64,000 nt of DNA from Alkalinema sp. FACHB-956. Lineage in GTDB: Bacteria; Cyanobacteriota; Cyanobacteriia; Leptolyngbyales; Leptolyngbyaceae. Positions 27,401-37,028 of the stretch are shown here, in pieces (the first letter of the stretch is position 1; the number at the start of each line of letters is the position of its first letter). The notes under the pieces are model-generated. The model made no database searches. It was not told where the DNA came from and worked only from the letters and a program-made list of their open reading frames with translations. A program made the position numbers and the translations under genes. The stretch lies in the NCBI RefSeq assembly GCF_014697025.1, contig NZ_JACJRC010000011.1, forward strand, positions 1-64,000, given 5' to 3'.

Positions 27401-28167
27401 AGTCTGCTCAGGTCTGTCTACATGACAGGAACCCTGACAAATCATTGCGGGCTCTCTCTACGGCTTTTTCAGTCTGGTGCTTCCTTTGCGGGATGCGGGA
27501 TGAAGTGCGGGCTCTCTGGGCCTGGGAGGGCGTTTTTTGATGCCTTGAGGGTGGTTCTAGGGCCAATCCCTATGCAGGGGCAGAACAAGGGACAGAACAG
27601 ACTATCCGGGCGGAGGTGACTCCTGGGCGGAGGTGGCTCCTGGGCGGGGGGATGGGGGGAGTCGTTTTCAGGACGGGGGCTTCAACGGTTGGGGACTTAA
27701 CATTTTGTAGTTTTTTTGCGCTCCTCGGCACTCTACGATCTAGGGGGAGTCCTTTGGCTGACTATCTTCATCTCTAGGAGAATTTCCTTCCTAAGTTGAA
27801 CTTTTGTTAAGAAATGCCAAGTTCTGAGAACTTGTAACAAATGTGGCTCCAATGGCGGTGTATAAAGAGATCCTGAAGGGGATTTGCAGCAAGCATTTGT
27901 TGACTAGCTCATTCTTCCTTGACCGAAGATGCGCCTTTTCTCATTTCACTGCCATGCTTTCTCATTTTGAAGCGTTGTTGCGGTACCGATGAAGTTCTGG
28001 TTTTGCGTTGAGGTAAGGGGCTCTGGTTTGATGCTGGAGTCGGGCGTCACGGGCTAAGGCTGCTCGCCTTCCAGGCTGCTCGAGCAGGCTGACATTCAAT
28101 GGGCTCGCGCCTGTTGTTAAGCAAAAAAAACATTTACTCATCCAAGTAAATTTAGGAGATTTCAAAA
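27401..28167 (+). promoter_or_regulatory. Long cpcBA upstream region and leader
   Basis: A 767-bp gap with no supported gene. It includes a 17-bp tandem repeat (GGGCGGAGGTGACTCCT-like units, about 27609-27645), a pair of GAACTT...AAATG elements near 27799-27843, and at the end a 7-bp hairpin, ATTTACT (28134-28140) with AGTAAAT (28147-28153), directly before AGGAG (28156-28160) and the cpcB ATG. A long leader with a hairpin at the ribosome binding site fits strong, regulated expression of cpcBA. Confidence 0.5.
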
Positions 28168-28686
28168 ATGCTAGACGCATTTGCAAAGGTTGTTTCCCAA
28201 GCCGATGCGCGGGGCGAGTACCTGAGCGCTGCTCAGATCGATGCTCTTAGCGCGATGGTTGCTGATGGTAGCAAGCGCATGGATGTGGTTAACCGCATCA
28301 CCGGTAATGCCTCTTCCATCGTTGCGGATGCTGCTCGCTCTCTGTTTGCTGAACAGCCTCAATTGATCGCTCCTGGTGGCAATGCTTACACCAGCCGTCG
28401 CATGGCTGCTTGCTTGCGCGATATGGAAATCATTCTCCGCTATGTCACCTATGCAATCTTCGCAGGTGATGCTTCTGTCCTCGATGACCGTTGCCTCAAT
28501 GGTCTGCGCGAAACCTACCTGGCCCTCGGTACCCCCGGTGCTTCCGTGGCTGTTGGCGTTGGCAAAATGAAGGATGCTGCTCTCGCTATCGCTGGCGACC
28601 GCAATGGCATCACTCAAGGTGATTGCTCGGCACTCATGGCTGAAGTTGCTGCTTATTTTGATAAGGCTGCTGCTGCTGTTGCCTAG
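28168..28686 (+). CDS. cpcB: C-phycocyanin beta subunit CpcB
   Basis: A 172-aa phycobiliprotein beta chain with Cys82 (AACLRDMEI) and Cys153 (QGDCSALM), the two phycocyanobilin sites of C-PC beta, and Asn72 in PGGNAY for methylation. [20 protein letters not shown] is typical. It lacks the Cys48/59 pair of CpeB. First gene of cpcBA; codon use is T-richer than in neighbouring genes (GCT, GGT), as expected of a very highly expressed gene. Confidence 0.97.
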   Translation: MLDAFAKVVSQADARGEYLSAAQIDALSAMVADGSKRMDVVNRITGNASSIVADAARSLFAEQPQLIAPGGNAYTSRRMAACLRDMEIILRYVTYAIFAGDASVLDDRCLNGLRETYLALGTPGASVAVGVGKMKDAALAIAGDRNGITQGDCSALMAEVAAYFDKAAAAVA

Positions 28687-28794
28687 TTTTTTCTCGGAGG
28701 GTTCCCTCTTACCCTTCCCTTCTGGGCTGGATGGTTTTCCCTCTAATCTCTTTGTTTTTCAACCAATGGCTTTTGTAATTTCTGGGAGATACTA

Positions 28795-29283
28795 ATGAAG
28801 ACCCCTATCACTGAAGCAGTTGCAGCTGCTGATTCTCAAGGTCGTTTTCTGAGCAGCACTGAACTGCAAGTCGCCTTCGGTCGCTACCGTCAAGCTGCTT
28901 CTGGGCTCGCTGCCGCTAAGGCTCTGAGCGAAAAGGCATCCTCTCTCGCTGAAGGCGCTGCCAATGCTGTCTACCAGAAGTTCCCTTACACCACCACCAT
29001 GTCCGGCAACAACTTCGCTTCTACCGCTACCGGTAAGGCTAAGTGTGTCCGCGATATCGGTTACTACCTCCGCATGGTCACCTATTGCTTGGTCGTCGGT
29101 GGCACTGGCCCCATGGATGATTACCTCGTTGCTGGTATCGCTGAAATTAATAAGACCTTTGACCTCTCCCCTAGCTGGTACGTTGAAGCCCTGAAGTACA
29201 TTAAGGCGAATCATGGCCTCTCCGGTGACTCCGCTGTGGAAGCTAATTCCTACCTCGATTACGCTATCAATGCTCTCTCCTAA
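28795..29283 (+). CDS. cpcA: C-phycocyanin alpha subunit CpcA
   Basis: A 162-aa phycobiliprotein alpha chain with a single bilin cysteine, Cys83 in [14 protein letters not shown] (the alpha-84 site). [17 protein letters not shown] and the [20 protein letters not shown] start are typical. It lies 108 bp after cpcB. A strong terminator separates it from cpcE, so the lyase genes would be read at a lower level. Confidence 0.97.
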   Translation: MKTPITEAVAAADSQGRFLSSTELQVAFGRYRQAASGLAAAKALSEKASSLAEGAANAVYQKFPYTTTMSGNNFASTATGKAKCVRDIGYYLRMVTYCLVVGGTGPMDDYLVAGIAEINKTFDLSPSWYVEALKYIKANHGLSGDSAVEANSYLDYAINALS

Positions 29284-29303
29284 TTAATCTTTCTTGATTA
29301 TTT

Positions 29304-29336
29304 AAACCCGAAGGTACAAAACCTTCGGGTTTTGAT
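29304..29336 (+). terminator. Terminator/attenuator between cpcA and cpcE
   Basis: AAACCCGAAGG (29304-29314) pairs with CCTTCGGGTTT (29322-29332), giving an 11-bp perfect stem with T residues at the end. It would cap most cpcBA transcripts and let some read into cpcEF, matching lower need for lyase. Confidence 0.88.
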
Positions 29337-29354
29337 GTTCCTGCTCCTTAAGCT

Positions 29355-30167
29355 ATGCTAGACGACTCCGATTTTCAATTTGCTGAGCCCCTGACCCTAG
29401 ACCAGGCATTAGCCAATCTGAAGGGCGATGACCTAGGGTTACGCTTTTATGCCGCTTGGTGGTTTGGCAAGTTTCAGGTGAATCATCCCGAGGCGATCGA
29501 TCTCCTCATTCTCGCCCTAGAGGATACTGACGACCAGACCCCTGAAGGTGGGTTTCCCCTGCGACGGAATGCAGCGCGCGCCCTCGGAAAACTCGGAGAC
29601 CAGCGAGCCGTTCAGCCTTTAATTCGATCGTTGGATTGTTCTGATGGGTATGTCCGTGAAGCCGCAGCCAATTCCTTAGAGCTATTGGGTGATCCAGCCG
29701 CCATACCGCCGCTACTGACATTAGTGCAATCCGGGTTAGAGAATGGACAAGTCTCACCACTGATGGCCAATTCCCAGCCCTTTGATGCATTGATTGAGGC
29801 CCTTGGGACCCTTCGGGCCACCCATGCAGTCCCGTTCATTCTGCCGTTTTTAGAGCATCCGCTGGAACGTGTTCAGTATGCCGCCGCCCGCGCCCTCTAT
29901 CTCTTGACAGGAGAAGATCGGTTTGGCTTCCTACTCGTTGAAGCCCTCGAAGGTGACAACTTACAACTCCGACGCACTGCCCTCTCCGACCTCGGCGCGA
30001 TCGGATTTCTCCCAGCCGCTGAACCCATCACCCAGACTTTAGCCGAAAATAGTTTAAAGTTAGTCGCCCTAAAAGGCATCCTAGAAGCACAGATTGACCC
30101 CACTCATCTGGATTACCTTTCACCACAAGTGGGGCAGGTCTTAGAGTTAATGGATTCTTTGCTGTAG
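29355..30167 (+). CDS. cpcE: Phycocyanobilin lyase subunit CpcE
   Basis: A 270-aa E-type lyase subunit with HEAT repeats: EPLTLDQALANLKGDDLGLR, YAAWWFGKF, FPLRRNAARALGKLGDQRAV, YVREAAANSLELLG, VQYAAARALYLLTGEDRFG. CpcE with CpcF attaches phycocyanobilin to alpha-phycocyanin Cys84. It lies just after the cpcA terminator and directly before cpcF. PecE is the main alternative, but there is no phycoerythrocyanin gene here. Confidence 0.92.
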   Translation: MLDDSDFQFAEPLTLDQALANLKGDDLGLRFYAAWWFGKFQVNHPEAIDLLILALEDTDDQTPEGGFPLRRNAARALGKLGDQRAVQPLIRSLDCSDGYVREAAANSLELLGDPAAIPPLLTLVQSGLENGQVSPLMANSQPFDALIEALGTLRATHAVPFILPFLEHPLERVQYAAARALYLLTGEDRFGFLLVEALEGDNLQLRRTALSDLGAIGFLPAAEPITQTLAENSLKLVALKGILEAQIDPTHLDYLSPQVGQVLELMDSLL

Positions 30168-30182
30168 TTGGGATTGGGTCGC

Positions 30183-30806
30183 ATGTCTTCTGCAATTGCT
30201 TTAACGTTACTCCACAACATTGAACAGGCTGATTCTGCGTCCAAGTTAGCGGACGCCGTTCAGCTTCTAGCGGATGCGGCCATGCCGGAAACCGTGCCCC
30301 ACTTAATCAAAGCACTGGGGTACAATAATCCGGGAGCAGCCCTGGCAGCCATTGACGGGCTCGTCAAAATTGGACAACCCGCCGTTGAGCCCTTATTGAA
30401 CCTACTCGATGATTACAACTACGGTGCGCGCGCTTGGGCGATTCGCGCCCTCTCCCTCATTGGAGACCCACGCGCCCTCCCAGTCTTGCAGGAAGCAGCC
30501 CTAAATGACTTTGCCCTCAGTGTTCGTCGGGCCGCAGCTCGCGGCCTAGGATTCATTGATTGGCCCAGCCTATCCGCCTCACAGAACGATATTCAAGAGA
30601 CCATCCAAGTTCTTCTGCAAGTACTGCAAGACCCCGAATGGGTTGTTCGGTTTGCTGCAACCACTGCACTGCACAACCTCGCCACCCTTCAGCACAATCC
30701 TGGACTCCTCGAACAACTCCAGACCCTCGTTCATAACGACCCTTCACTCACCGTCCGAGCCAGAGCCCAATGGGCAATTCAATCAATCGCCGCCCTTGAA
30801 CCATAG
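30183..30806 (+). CDS. cpcF: Phycocyanobilin lyase subunit CpcF
   Basis: A 207-aa F-type lyase subunit, partner of CpcE. HEAT repeats include NNPGAALAAIDGLVKIGQPAV, YGARAWAIRALSLIGDPRAL, LSVRRAAARGLGFI and WVVRFAATTALHNLA. The ATG at 30183 (MSSAIALTLLHNIEQAD) is chosen over a TTG at 30168. It starts 15 bp after the cpcE stop, so they are cotranscribed. Confidence 0.9.
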   Translation: MSSAIALTLLHNIEQADSASKLADAVQLLADAAMPETVPHLIKALGYNNPGAALAAIDGLVKIGQPAVEPLLNLLDDYNYGARAWAIRALSLIGDPRALPVLQEAALNDFALSVRRAAARGLGFIDWPSLSASQNDIQETIQVLLQVLQDPEWVVRFAATTALHNLATLQHNPGLLEQLQTLVHNDPSLTVRARAQWAIQSIAALEP

Positions 30807-30869
30807 AACAGTCCGATCGTCCTTAACCATCCTCCCCCACCCAAATTTTCAAGTTAGAGGCACACTCAC

Positions 30870-31454
30870 ATGGCTGAAACCCTAAGCCCGATCGTCAAAG
30901 AACTGATCTTAAAAGCCAAAATTATGAACTTTCAGGCTTGGTTTCCAGCCCATCCCGCAGCCTCCATTGCCCTATTCCAGACAGCCGATCAAAACGATCG
31001 TTGGCTATCCGACGAAGAACTAGAATCCATTGCCACCGCCGCCCCTAAGAAAGCCCAATTCATTCCCGTTGCAAAAATATTTCGGGATCATGCAGCAGAC
31101 ATCGTCGATCAAGCCCGAGCCTCCGTCCTACAAAAGTTTCCAGGGATTACGGAACCCGGCGGCGGCTTATACCCAGAGATGCGGGCAGAAGCCTGTTGGC
31201 GAGATTTTCAGCACTTTCTGCGCTCCATTTCCTACGCGATCGCCGGCAATGTTCCCGACTACCTCAGCCAGCAGGGACTCCATTTTATGGAAGCCCTGTA
31301 TTTAGAACTGGCAGTGCCCTTAGATGCCATGACCGCTGGAATTGACGCCCTCGCGGAAGCGTCCCGTCCTTACCTAGAGCCTAGCGATTATAGTCAAATC
31401 AAACCCTTTTTCCAGCATCTCTCCAGTTACCTTTCCCATTTCGGTCAAGATTAA
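30870..31454 (+). CDS. Divergent phycobiliprotein-like protein
   Basis: A 194-aa member of the phycobilisome protein family that is neither CpcA/B, CpeA/B nor a standard allophycocyanin. The central helix reads MRAEACWRDFQHFLRSISYAIAG, aligned with [21 protein letters not shown] of CpcB, so the bilin-type cysteine and the Arg-Asp pair are kept. The rest is diverged: the N-terminus has an Asn/Phe-rich start and EPGGGLYPEMR replaces the PGGNAYxxRR loop. Genes of this type are widespread in cyanobacteria with unclear role. It follows cpcF by 63 bp, so it may be cotranscribed. Confidence 0.8.
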   Translation: MAETLSPIVKELILKAKIMNFQAWFPAHPAASIALFQTADQNDRWLSDEELESIATAAPKKAQFIPVAKIFRDHAADIVDQARASVLQKFPGITEPGGGLYPEMRAEACWRDFQHFLRSISYAIAGNVPDYLSQQGLHFMEALYLELAVPLDAMTAGIDALAEASRPYLEPSDYSQIKPFFQHLSSYLSHFGQD

Positions 31455-31484
31455 CTAATTTAGGTTCCAAGCATTGCTGCAAGT

Positions 31485-32843
31485 TTAGTCATAGCAATCA
31501 TCTAACTGAATTAGCGTGTTCAGAAGTACCATGGTGCCCTGAACACATTGCTGATCCGCCGTGTATTCATCTACAGAATGGCTAATCCCCGATCGACTAG
31601 GGACAAAAATCATTCCCATATCTGTGATTCGACCCATTTCCTGCGCATCATGTCCAGCCCGACTCGGCAACTCCAGCGTTGGGAGCTGTAATTGCTGAGC
31701 CACGGTTGCAATCACCGCCATAATTTGTGGTGCCGCTAACGTAGGCCGAATCTGGAGCGTTGGTTGGATCGTAATTTCCGTTCCGGTAGACCGAGCGATG
31801 TGCTCACAAGTCGATCGAATTTGCGCAACCAAACCATCTAAATGAGCCTGGGACAAATCCCGCAGATCAATGCGTAAATCCACCTGTCCCGCGATCGTAT
31901 TCGTCGCATTGGGAGAAACCGTCAGATAGCCCACCGTCGCCACCTGATCGCCGGGAGTAGCCGTCGCAAGCTGATTCACAGCGACTACTAACTGAGCCGC
32001 CGCCAGCAAAGCATCCTGGCGAGCATTCATCGGTGTGGTTCCCGCATGGTTGGCCCGTCCCATCACGGTGACCGCAAAGCGATACTGCCCCACGACACCT
32101 GTGACAACGCCAATTTCCACCCCAGCCGCTTCTAGAACACCGCCTTGCTCCACATGCAACTCCACAAACGCTGCAATGTCTGACCGTTTTGCCCCAGCGC
32201 CCGTCAGTTGAAATCGCTTTGCCGTGGCAATTTCAGCCCAATTCCCCCCGATTTTTTCCAAACAGCTTTCGATCGACGTCCCATCCAGCCTTGCATAGAG
32301 CGTCGGATCATCCACCAGTTCCCCCGCCATCGCCTTGGAGCCAATCACCGATCTCTCCTCATCCGTGAACACAATCACCTCGATCGGGTGGCGGAGGCGC
32401 AATTGGTTATCACACAACGTTTGCACCACTTCAAGGCCCGCCAGCACCCCTAGACAGCCATCGAACTTCCCCGCCACAGGCACCGTATCAATGTGGGACC
32501 CCGTCGCTAAAGCGGGTAACTCGTTCTGGGTGCCTGCATACCGTCCAATCAGGTTACCCGCTGCATCCACCCGCACAGTCATGCCCGCATCCACCATCCG
32601 TTGCCAAACCCATTGTCGGGCTTGAACGTCAGTATCACTAAAGGCAATGCGGCAGACACCGCCTGTCTCCAATTGACCGATCGTCGCCAGTTCATTTAAT
32701 CGTTGAATTAAGCGATCGGCATCGATGGTCAGAGAATCGATCGGCAAAGGTGGCAATTGAGTCACAGTCGTTTGCAGAAATTGGTCAGTTACACCAGCTC
32801 CAGCATACAGAGAATCACTGGAATCAGCAATGGAACCTCCCAA
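31485..32843 (-). CDS. M20-family amidohydrolase (carbamoylase/allantoate type)
   Basis: A 452-aa zinc-dependent hydrolase of the hydantoinase/carbamoylase branch of peptidase family M20. Metal and catalytic motifs are GSHIDTVPVAGKFDG, FTDEERS, ELHVEQGGVLE (metal-binding His, Glu), a dimerisation domain with GRANHAGTTPM, and ISHSVDEYT near the end. Such enzymes split N-carbamoyl amino acids, ureidoglycolate or allantoate; the substrate cannot be read off. The first 30 residues are weakly supported, so an internal start is possible. It ends close to the phycobiliprotein-like gene, convergent. Confidence 0.85.
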   Translation of the reverse strand: MGGSIADSSDSLYAGAGVTDQFLQTTVTQLPPLPIDSLTIDADRLIQRLNELATIGQLETGGVCRIAFSDTDVQARQWVWQRMVDAGMTVRVDAAGNLIGRYAGTQNELPALATGSHIDTVPVAGKFDGCLGVLAGLEVVQTLCDNQLRLRHPIEVIVFTDEERSVIGSKAMAGELVDDPTLYARLDGTSIESCLEKIGGNWAEIATAKRFQLTGAGAKRSDIAAFVELHVEQGGVLEAAGVEIGVVTGVVGQYRFAVTVMGRANHAGTTPMNARQDALLAAAQLVVAVNQLATATPGDQVATVGYLTVSPNATNTIAGQVDLRIDLRDLSQAHLDGLVAQIRSTCEHIARSTGTEITIQPTLQIRPTLAAPQIMAVIATVAQQLQLPTLELPSRAGHDAQEMGRITDMGMIFVPSRSGISHSVDEYTADQQCVQGTMVLLNTLIQLDDCYD

Positions 32844-32971
32844 TCAGCAATACAAAGTATGTCAGAGTTCACTCATTTCATCATTAAATCAACCATTAAA
32901 TAGAGTCACGCTCCAAGAGAACTGTAGTGATTGCAACAAAAAACCTAGACAGTCTGTGGATACAGCCTTGA

Positions 32972-34003
32972 TTATCCGATCGGCTCAGGGGAATGACGAT
33001 CGACTGACAGAGGTTCTAAATAAGCCCGATCGCCATCTTTTTCCAACACTTGATTCACCGTTGTTAAAACCGTTTGGGCCATCGTTGCAATGTCAGGATC
33101 ATCAAATCCATACTGGGCCGATCGCTGATGGAGCGTTCGATCGGGAACCGTGGCCCGTCCCGGTAACGTCCGATCGAGAATCAGCCCCTTTAACAACGCC
33201 AACAAACTCCCATAGCGAGGCAACTCACAACTGTCAAACGCCTTAAACTCAATCCGTCCCACCTCCGCCGGAATTTGAGCCAGCTTCGTCAGCGACGGAT
33301 CGGATAGAATCACATCCTGCGGAGTTGCCACAAACACCAACGCCGCTGGTCTCGCCCCCGTACGGTAGAACGTACGCACAGACTGCCCCGACCAGGGTTG
33401 GCCTTGGTAGATCGATCGACCATAGCTAAACGGCAAAATATAAGGACTGTAGTAGGTTAACTTCCGCCCCCAATCCACCAGATCCGCCATACTCGCACCC
33501 ACCACCGACAGATTCAAATCCGGCCCGTAGGTCACCATCGGTAAATGCTCCGTGCGATCCTCCGGTGAACTGTTCAAACGTTGTTGTTCATACTCATTCA
33601 GCGGCGGGTCAGGAATAAACTGCGTTTGGTTAGGATTAAAGCTCGTTAAAGTCGGCATAAAGCCAAACGTCTGAGCCACCCGTTGCAAATGCTGGAAACT
33701 CATCGTTAATTCCGCGATCGTATCCGCGATCGAAGCATGAATTGTTGTCCGAATTTCAATGCCCTTGGGTACACAGTTCACCAAATTGCCCAGCGGATCA
33801 AATCGTTCAATCCCCTCAATATACCAGCGCTTACGGCGAATCCCCGCATCTCCCATCCGCAACTGTTCAGCATCCGATTGATATTCCGGAAGCCGTTCAA
33901 TGATGGTTGCAAACTCACCATAGGTTGTATTGGTAAAGTCAGCAAACTCACCATTCGATCGAACGAAAGCAACTTCATGTTCAATTCCAAATTGAAACTG
34001 CAT
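32972..34003 (-). CDS. GCS2-like carboxylate-amine ligase
   Basis: A 343-aa protein starting MQFQFGIEHEVAFVRSNGEF. The N-terminal F-G-I-E-H-E motif and IEIRTTIH suggest the glutamate-cysteine ligase type 2 fold, which joins a carboxylate to an amine with ATP. It differs from the usual cyanobacterial GshA (about 380 aa, other N-terminus), so a non-glutathione substrate is possible. It lies 44 bp before the 3' end of the sucrase/ferredoxin-like gene and is codirectional. Confidence 0.6.
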   Translation of the reverse strand: MQFQFGIEHEVAFVRSNGEFADFTNTTYGEFATIIERLPEYQSDAEQLRMGDAGIRRKRWYIEGIERFDPLGNLVNCVPKGIEIRTTIHASIADTIAELTMSFQHLQRVAQTFGFMPTLTSFNPNQTQFIPDPPLNEYEQQRLNSSPEDRTEHLPMVTYGPDLNLSVVGASMADLVDWGRKLTYYSPYILPFSYGRSIYQGQPWSGQSVRTFYRTGARPAALVFVATPQDVILSDPSLTKLAQIPAEVGRIEFKAFDSCELPRYGSLLALLKGLILDRTLPGRATVPDRTLHQRSAQYGFDDPDIATMAQTVLTTVNQVLEKDGDRAYLEPLSVDRHSPEPIG

Positions 34004-34046
34004 AGATACACACCTGAATCAATAAAAAATGAGTCGAAAAAATGCA

Positions 34047-35141
34047 CTAAAGCCAATGGTTCACAACTTTGCTAACAGACACACAAGGATCAGACTGGAA
34101 ATGAAGTTTTTCCAATTTGTATTTGAGGAAGGAAGACACCTGAGCTCCATGACAGGACGGTTTGAGATCAAGACTACGATCGGGATCCACCACTAATTGA
34201 CCATAGCAATGGCGCAGGCTCCCCCCTTCCAGATAGTGCAGAACCGCCTTCAAACGTTGCTGCTCTGGTTGGCGCTCCAAAACCTGGTGGGCGATCGCAA
34301 CCCCAGCCCAACCCCAACCTAGCTGCATCCACAGACTCCGTTCCATCACCTGCAACTCCGGCGGCAAAATCCCCCACCCCCGATAGATCTGCGACAGCAG
34401 TTGAAGATTCCCCGATCGCGTCAAAACCGACTTCAGCGAAAAGGGATTAAGACGTGCATAGTAACGACCATCCGGAAAAGTAATCGCCGTCGGCGCAAAC
34501 CGATGCCCCCCAAAATGACTACTACGCCAAACTTGAATTGTCCGATCGGATTCAACCAGAGAACTGACGACTTTACACGCCTGGGCATAAAAAGGATTGC
34601 CATAGCGAGCACAGCATTGGTCATGGCTGCCATGGGTACAAATTAACAGATCCTGCCCCCGATCGCACATTCTGGCAGGCAATGGCGGTTGGGAAAAAAA
34701 CTGCCGGATCACCTGTGCCGCTTGCTCCAGCCCTTGAACTGAAAATTCATAACGATCGTAACCCTGACAAAACCCCTCAGTCTTTTGGCGATAGATTAAA
34801 ACCGTTTGGCATCCCGTTGCTTGAGTGGTATTGCGATGGATCAGTAAAAATCTAACCGATGCAAAATCGTGCTGTTGACCAAACCGTTGCTGGTTAAGTT
34901 GATGGTTAAATTTTCCAAAAGGCTGACTCTCCCATTGGGAAATCGATTGCCCCGTAGAATTCCGAGTTTGAATATCTTGCATCACCTGACGCAATCCTTC
35001 AGGTACCACCCGACTATCGATCGCATTGGCAGCCCAAGGTTGGGGACATTCTACTAAAACATAGGTCTGTACTGGCGATACCGTTCCGATCGGGTCTTCC
35101 TGGGCACAGCGCGAAGCCTCTGCGCAAAAGAATTTTTCCAT
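34047..35141 (-). CDS. Sucrase/ferredoxin-like family protein
   Basis: A 364-aa protein of the Suc_Fer-like family with a thioredoxin-like [2Fe-2S] ferredoxin domain. Conserved parts are FFCAEASR, DPIGT, VECPQPWAANAIDS, LICTHGSHDQCCARYGNPFY and the HFGGHRFAPTAI motif, followed by the FPDGRYYARL part. No transmembrane helices. The biochemical role in bacteria is unknown; redox use of the cluster is likely. It is upstream of the GCS2-like gene, probably cotranscribed. Confidence 0.82.
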   Translation of the reverse strand: MEKFFCAEASRCAQEDPIGTVSPVQTYVLVECPQPWAANAIDSRVVPEGLRQVMQDIQTRNSTGQSISQWESQPFGKFNHQLNQQRFGQQHDFASVRFLLIHRNTTQATGCQTVLIYRQKTEGFCQGYDRYEFSVQGLEQAAQVIRQFFSQPPLPARMCDRGQDLLICTHGSHDQCCARYGNPFYAQACKVVSSLVESDRTIQVWRSSHFGGHRFAPTAITFPDGRYYARLNPFSLKSVLTRSGNLQLLSQIYRGWGILPPELQVMERSLWMQLGWGWAGVAIAHQVLERQPEQQRLKAVLHYLEGGSLRHCYGQLVVDPDRSLDLKPSCHGAQVSSFLKYKLEKLHFQSDPCVSVSKVVNHWL

Positions 35142-35476
35142 GACTCAACTCCAAAGCCTTCCTCTTTTCCAAGGCATCGATTTCTATGTATGCGCTCCTT
35201 TCAATACAAGAAAAAGGGAAATCGGTCAGTCCAAAGACACCCTATTTCCCAAACGTCACTCCAAACAGGTCTCATACAGTCAATCTACAGAAAAATACAA
35301 AACAGAGCAGAAGATAGATTCTATCGATGAATTCTGAGGTCATACACGATCGAATGCTATCTCCCGCCCTGAACCTAGCTTTTCAGAAACTTTGCCTGCT
35401 CACAAGCAATGGTAATTAATCGAAATCTTCCCGCGATCGAACCCTAATATGGCTCCTATCAACTGACAGCAACCCC

Positions 35477-36502
35477 TTAACCTTCTACCGCACTGAGAGC
35501 CCGCTCCACCCGACGGAAGTCAAACCCCATCGCGCGCAATGCGTGCCACAGATGACCTTGCAGGAAGAAGAACGCCAAGAAGAAATGAGTATTCGCCAAC
35601 CAAGCCCGGGCAGTATGTTGACCCATCGGCAGCACGATCGAATCCGCAAAATAGGGAGCAACCCCAAATTTCACATTCAGGACTGGGCCATAAAATTCCA
35701 CCGGATAGGCCGTGGTATTGACTGCACAGAAATAAGCAGCGACAAATCCAGCCAGGGCAATCCCCCCTAGGGAATAGGACAAAATCGCCTCACCAGAAAA
35801 GAGCAGCACTTTTTTCGCCCAAGCCAGCGGTGGCACCAGAATATGCCAAATCCCGCCACCGACCAGCATCAAGCCCACAAAAATATGGCCACCGACGATA
35901 TCTTCCAAGTTATCCACCGTCGCAAAGTGGGTTTGATAGCCAAAAATAGTCAGGGGATCTAGCGTAGGAGCCGTCACAGCCCGCACCGTTTGGGTTGCAG
36001 CATCATACAGCCCCCCATTCATGGCATACCAGGCAAACAGCAACGCCCCAGCTCCCAGGAACAACAAATGGTGGCCCAAAATTAAGCCCAACTGTTTGGG
36101 ATCTTCCCAATCGAAGTGGAACTTTTTCGCACGCCCTTCCGCATCTTTCAAACTAGCCGGAGCTTTAAACGTGTGGAACAGCGCACCCGCACCCAGCACC
36201 GCCGAAGCAATTAAGTGAACCACCCCCACCACAAAGTAGGGATAGAGATCCACAATTTTTCCGCCATCGCCAACCCCCAAGCCCAAGCTAGCCAAGTGGG
36301 GCAGCAGAATGAATCCCTGTTCGCCAAGGGGAAGCTTGGGATCGAACCAAGACAGCTCATACAGAGTAAACGCCCCAGCCCACAGAGTCGTCAATGCAGC
36401 CTGCCCCACATGGGCCGCCACAAATAATCCCGATTTCTCCGCGAATCGTGCGTTACCTGCCCACCAGTCATACTTGACTGTGGCGTTTCCATAACTTTGC
36501 AT
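35477..36502 (-). CDS. isiA: IsiA/CP43'-type chlorophyll-binding protein
   Basis: A 341-aa six-helix membrane protein of the CP43'/IsiA/Pcb family. Start ATG 36502 ([25 protein letters not shown]) has AAGGAGG seven bases upstream; a longer frame adds 15 unlikely residues. Chlorophyll-ligand histidines are visible in [29 protein letters not shown] and [11 protein letters not shown]. IsiA forms rings around photosystem I under iron limitation. The short lumenal loops distinguish it from PsbC. An 8-bp palindrome precedes it. Confidence 0.9.
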   Translation of the reverse strand: MQSYGNATVKYDWWAGNARFAEKSGLFVAAHVGQAALTTLWAGAFTLYELSWFDPKLPLGEQGFILLPHLASLGLGVGDGGKIVDLYPYFVVGVVHLIASAVLGAGALFHTFKAPASLKDAEGRAKKFHFDWEDPKQLGLILGHHLLFLGAGALLFAWYAMNGGLYDAATQTVRAVTAPTLDPLTIFGYQTHFATVDNLEDIVGGHIFVGLMLVGGGIWHILVPPLAWAKKVLLFSGEAILSYSLGGIALAGFVAAYFCAVNTTAYPVEFYGPVLNVKFGVAPYFADSIVLPMGQHTARAWLANTHFFLAFFFLQGHLWHALRAMGFDFRRVERALSAVEG

Positions 36503-36563
36503 CCAGCCCTCCTTCTTTGGGCGATCGAAATAATCATTCAAAAGCAAAATCTATCTATTGCAA

Positions 36564-36580
36564 GTCTTATTCAATAAGAC
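36564..36580. promoter_or_regulatory. 17-bp palindrome in the isiA upstream region
   Basis: GTCTTATT (36564-36571), one C, then AATAAGAC (36573-36580) form a perfect 8-1-8 palindrome 62 bp upstream of isiA. It could be an operator; it is not a close match to the Fur consensus GATAATGATAATCATTATC, so Fur is unproven. Confidence 0.4.
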
Positions 36581-36852
36581 CGTGATTCCTAAATTACAGT
36601 AATTCTCAAAAAGATCAAGTTAAGTTTCGTAAACGATCGAGAAAGATCCCCCAGCAAAACCCTTTAAAAGTGGCTTGAATAGGCAATTATCGGCACTTAG
36701 AAAGATAATCTATGCAACCCCAGACAAAGAACTGGGTAGCAACAACTTCTTTTTATTGATATTGACTCTCAATAAATTTTCAATTAAGCTCAACTACAGT
36801 CGAGAGTCGTTACTCAATCTTTAGAGAACGCTCTTCTCTCTAGATGGACGGG

Positions 36853-36896
36853 GTCTACGGCAAGTCGGCAGCTGTTCGCCGTAGACTTTCTTTCTT
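36853..36896 (+). terminator. Orphan Rho-independent terminator
   Basis: GTCTACGGC (36853-36861) pairs with GCCGTAGAC (36878-36886), a 9-bp perfect stem followed by TTTCTTTCTT. No coding gene on the plus strand ends here, so it may end a small RNA. Confidence 0.65.
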
Positions 36897-36944
36897 AGTA
36901 GATTTCTTTCTTAGTAGATTTCTTTCTTAGTAGATTTCTTTCTT
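36887..36944. repeat. 16-bp tandem repeat, about 3.6 copies
   Basis: TTTCTTTCTTAGTAGA is repeated in perfect phase from 36887, with a partial fourth copy. It begins inside the T-rich tail of the orphan terminator. Direct repeats without spacers; not CRISPR. Confidence 0.9.
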
Positions 36945-37028
36945 ACGTGATACGACCAGACTGATTCACCAGACTGATTCACCAGTTTTCCATTTTCCTA
37001 AATCATTCCGACTTTTTGAGTAAATACC

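Larger units (their letters stand above)
36503..37028. other. Divergent isiA / isiC-like intergenic region
   Basis: A 526-bp AT-rich region with the isiA palindrome, a plus-strand hairpin terminator (36853-36896) not preceded by any plus-strand gene, and a 16-bp tandem repeat. No protein gene is supported. A small RNA ending at the terminator is possible. Confidence 0.5.

Noticed and set aside
36887-36944. Regular repeats that might be a CRISPR array
   Set aside because: The 16-bp units are directly adjacent with no spacers and no cas genes are nearby.
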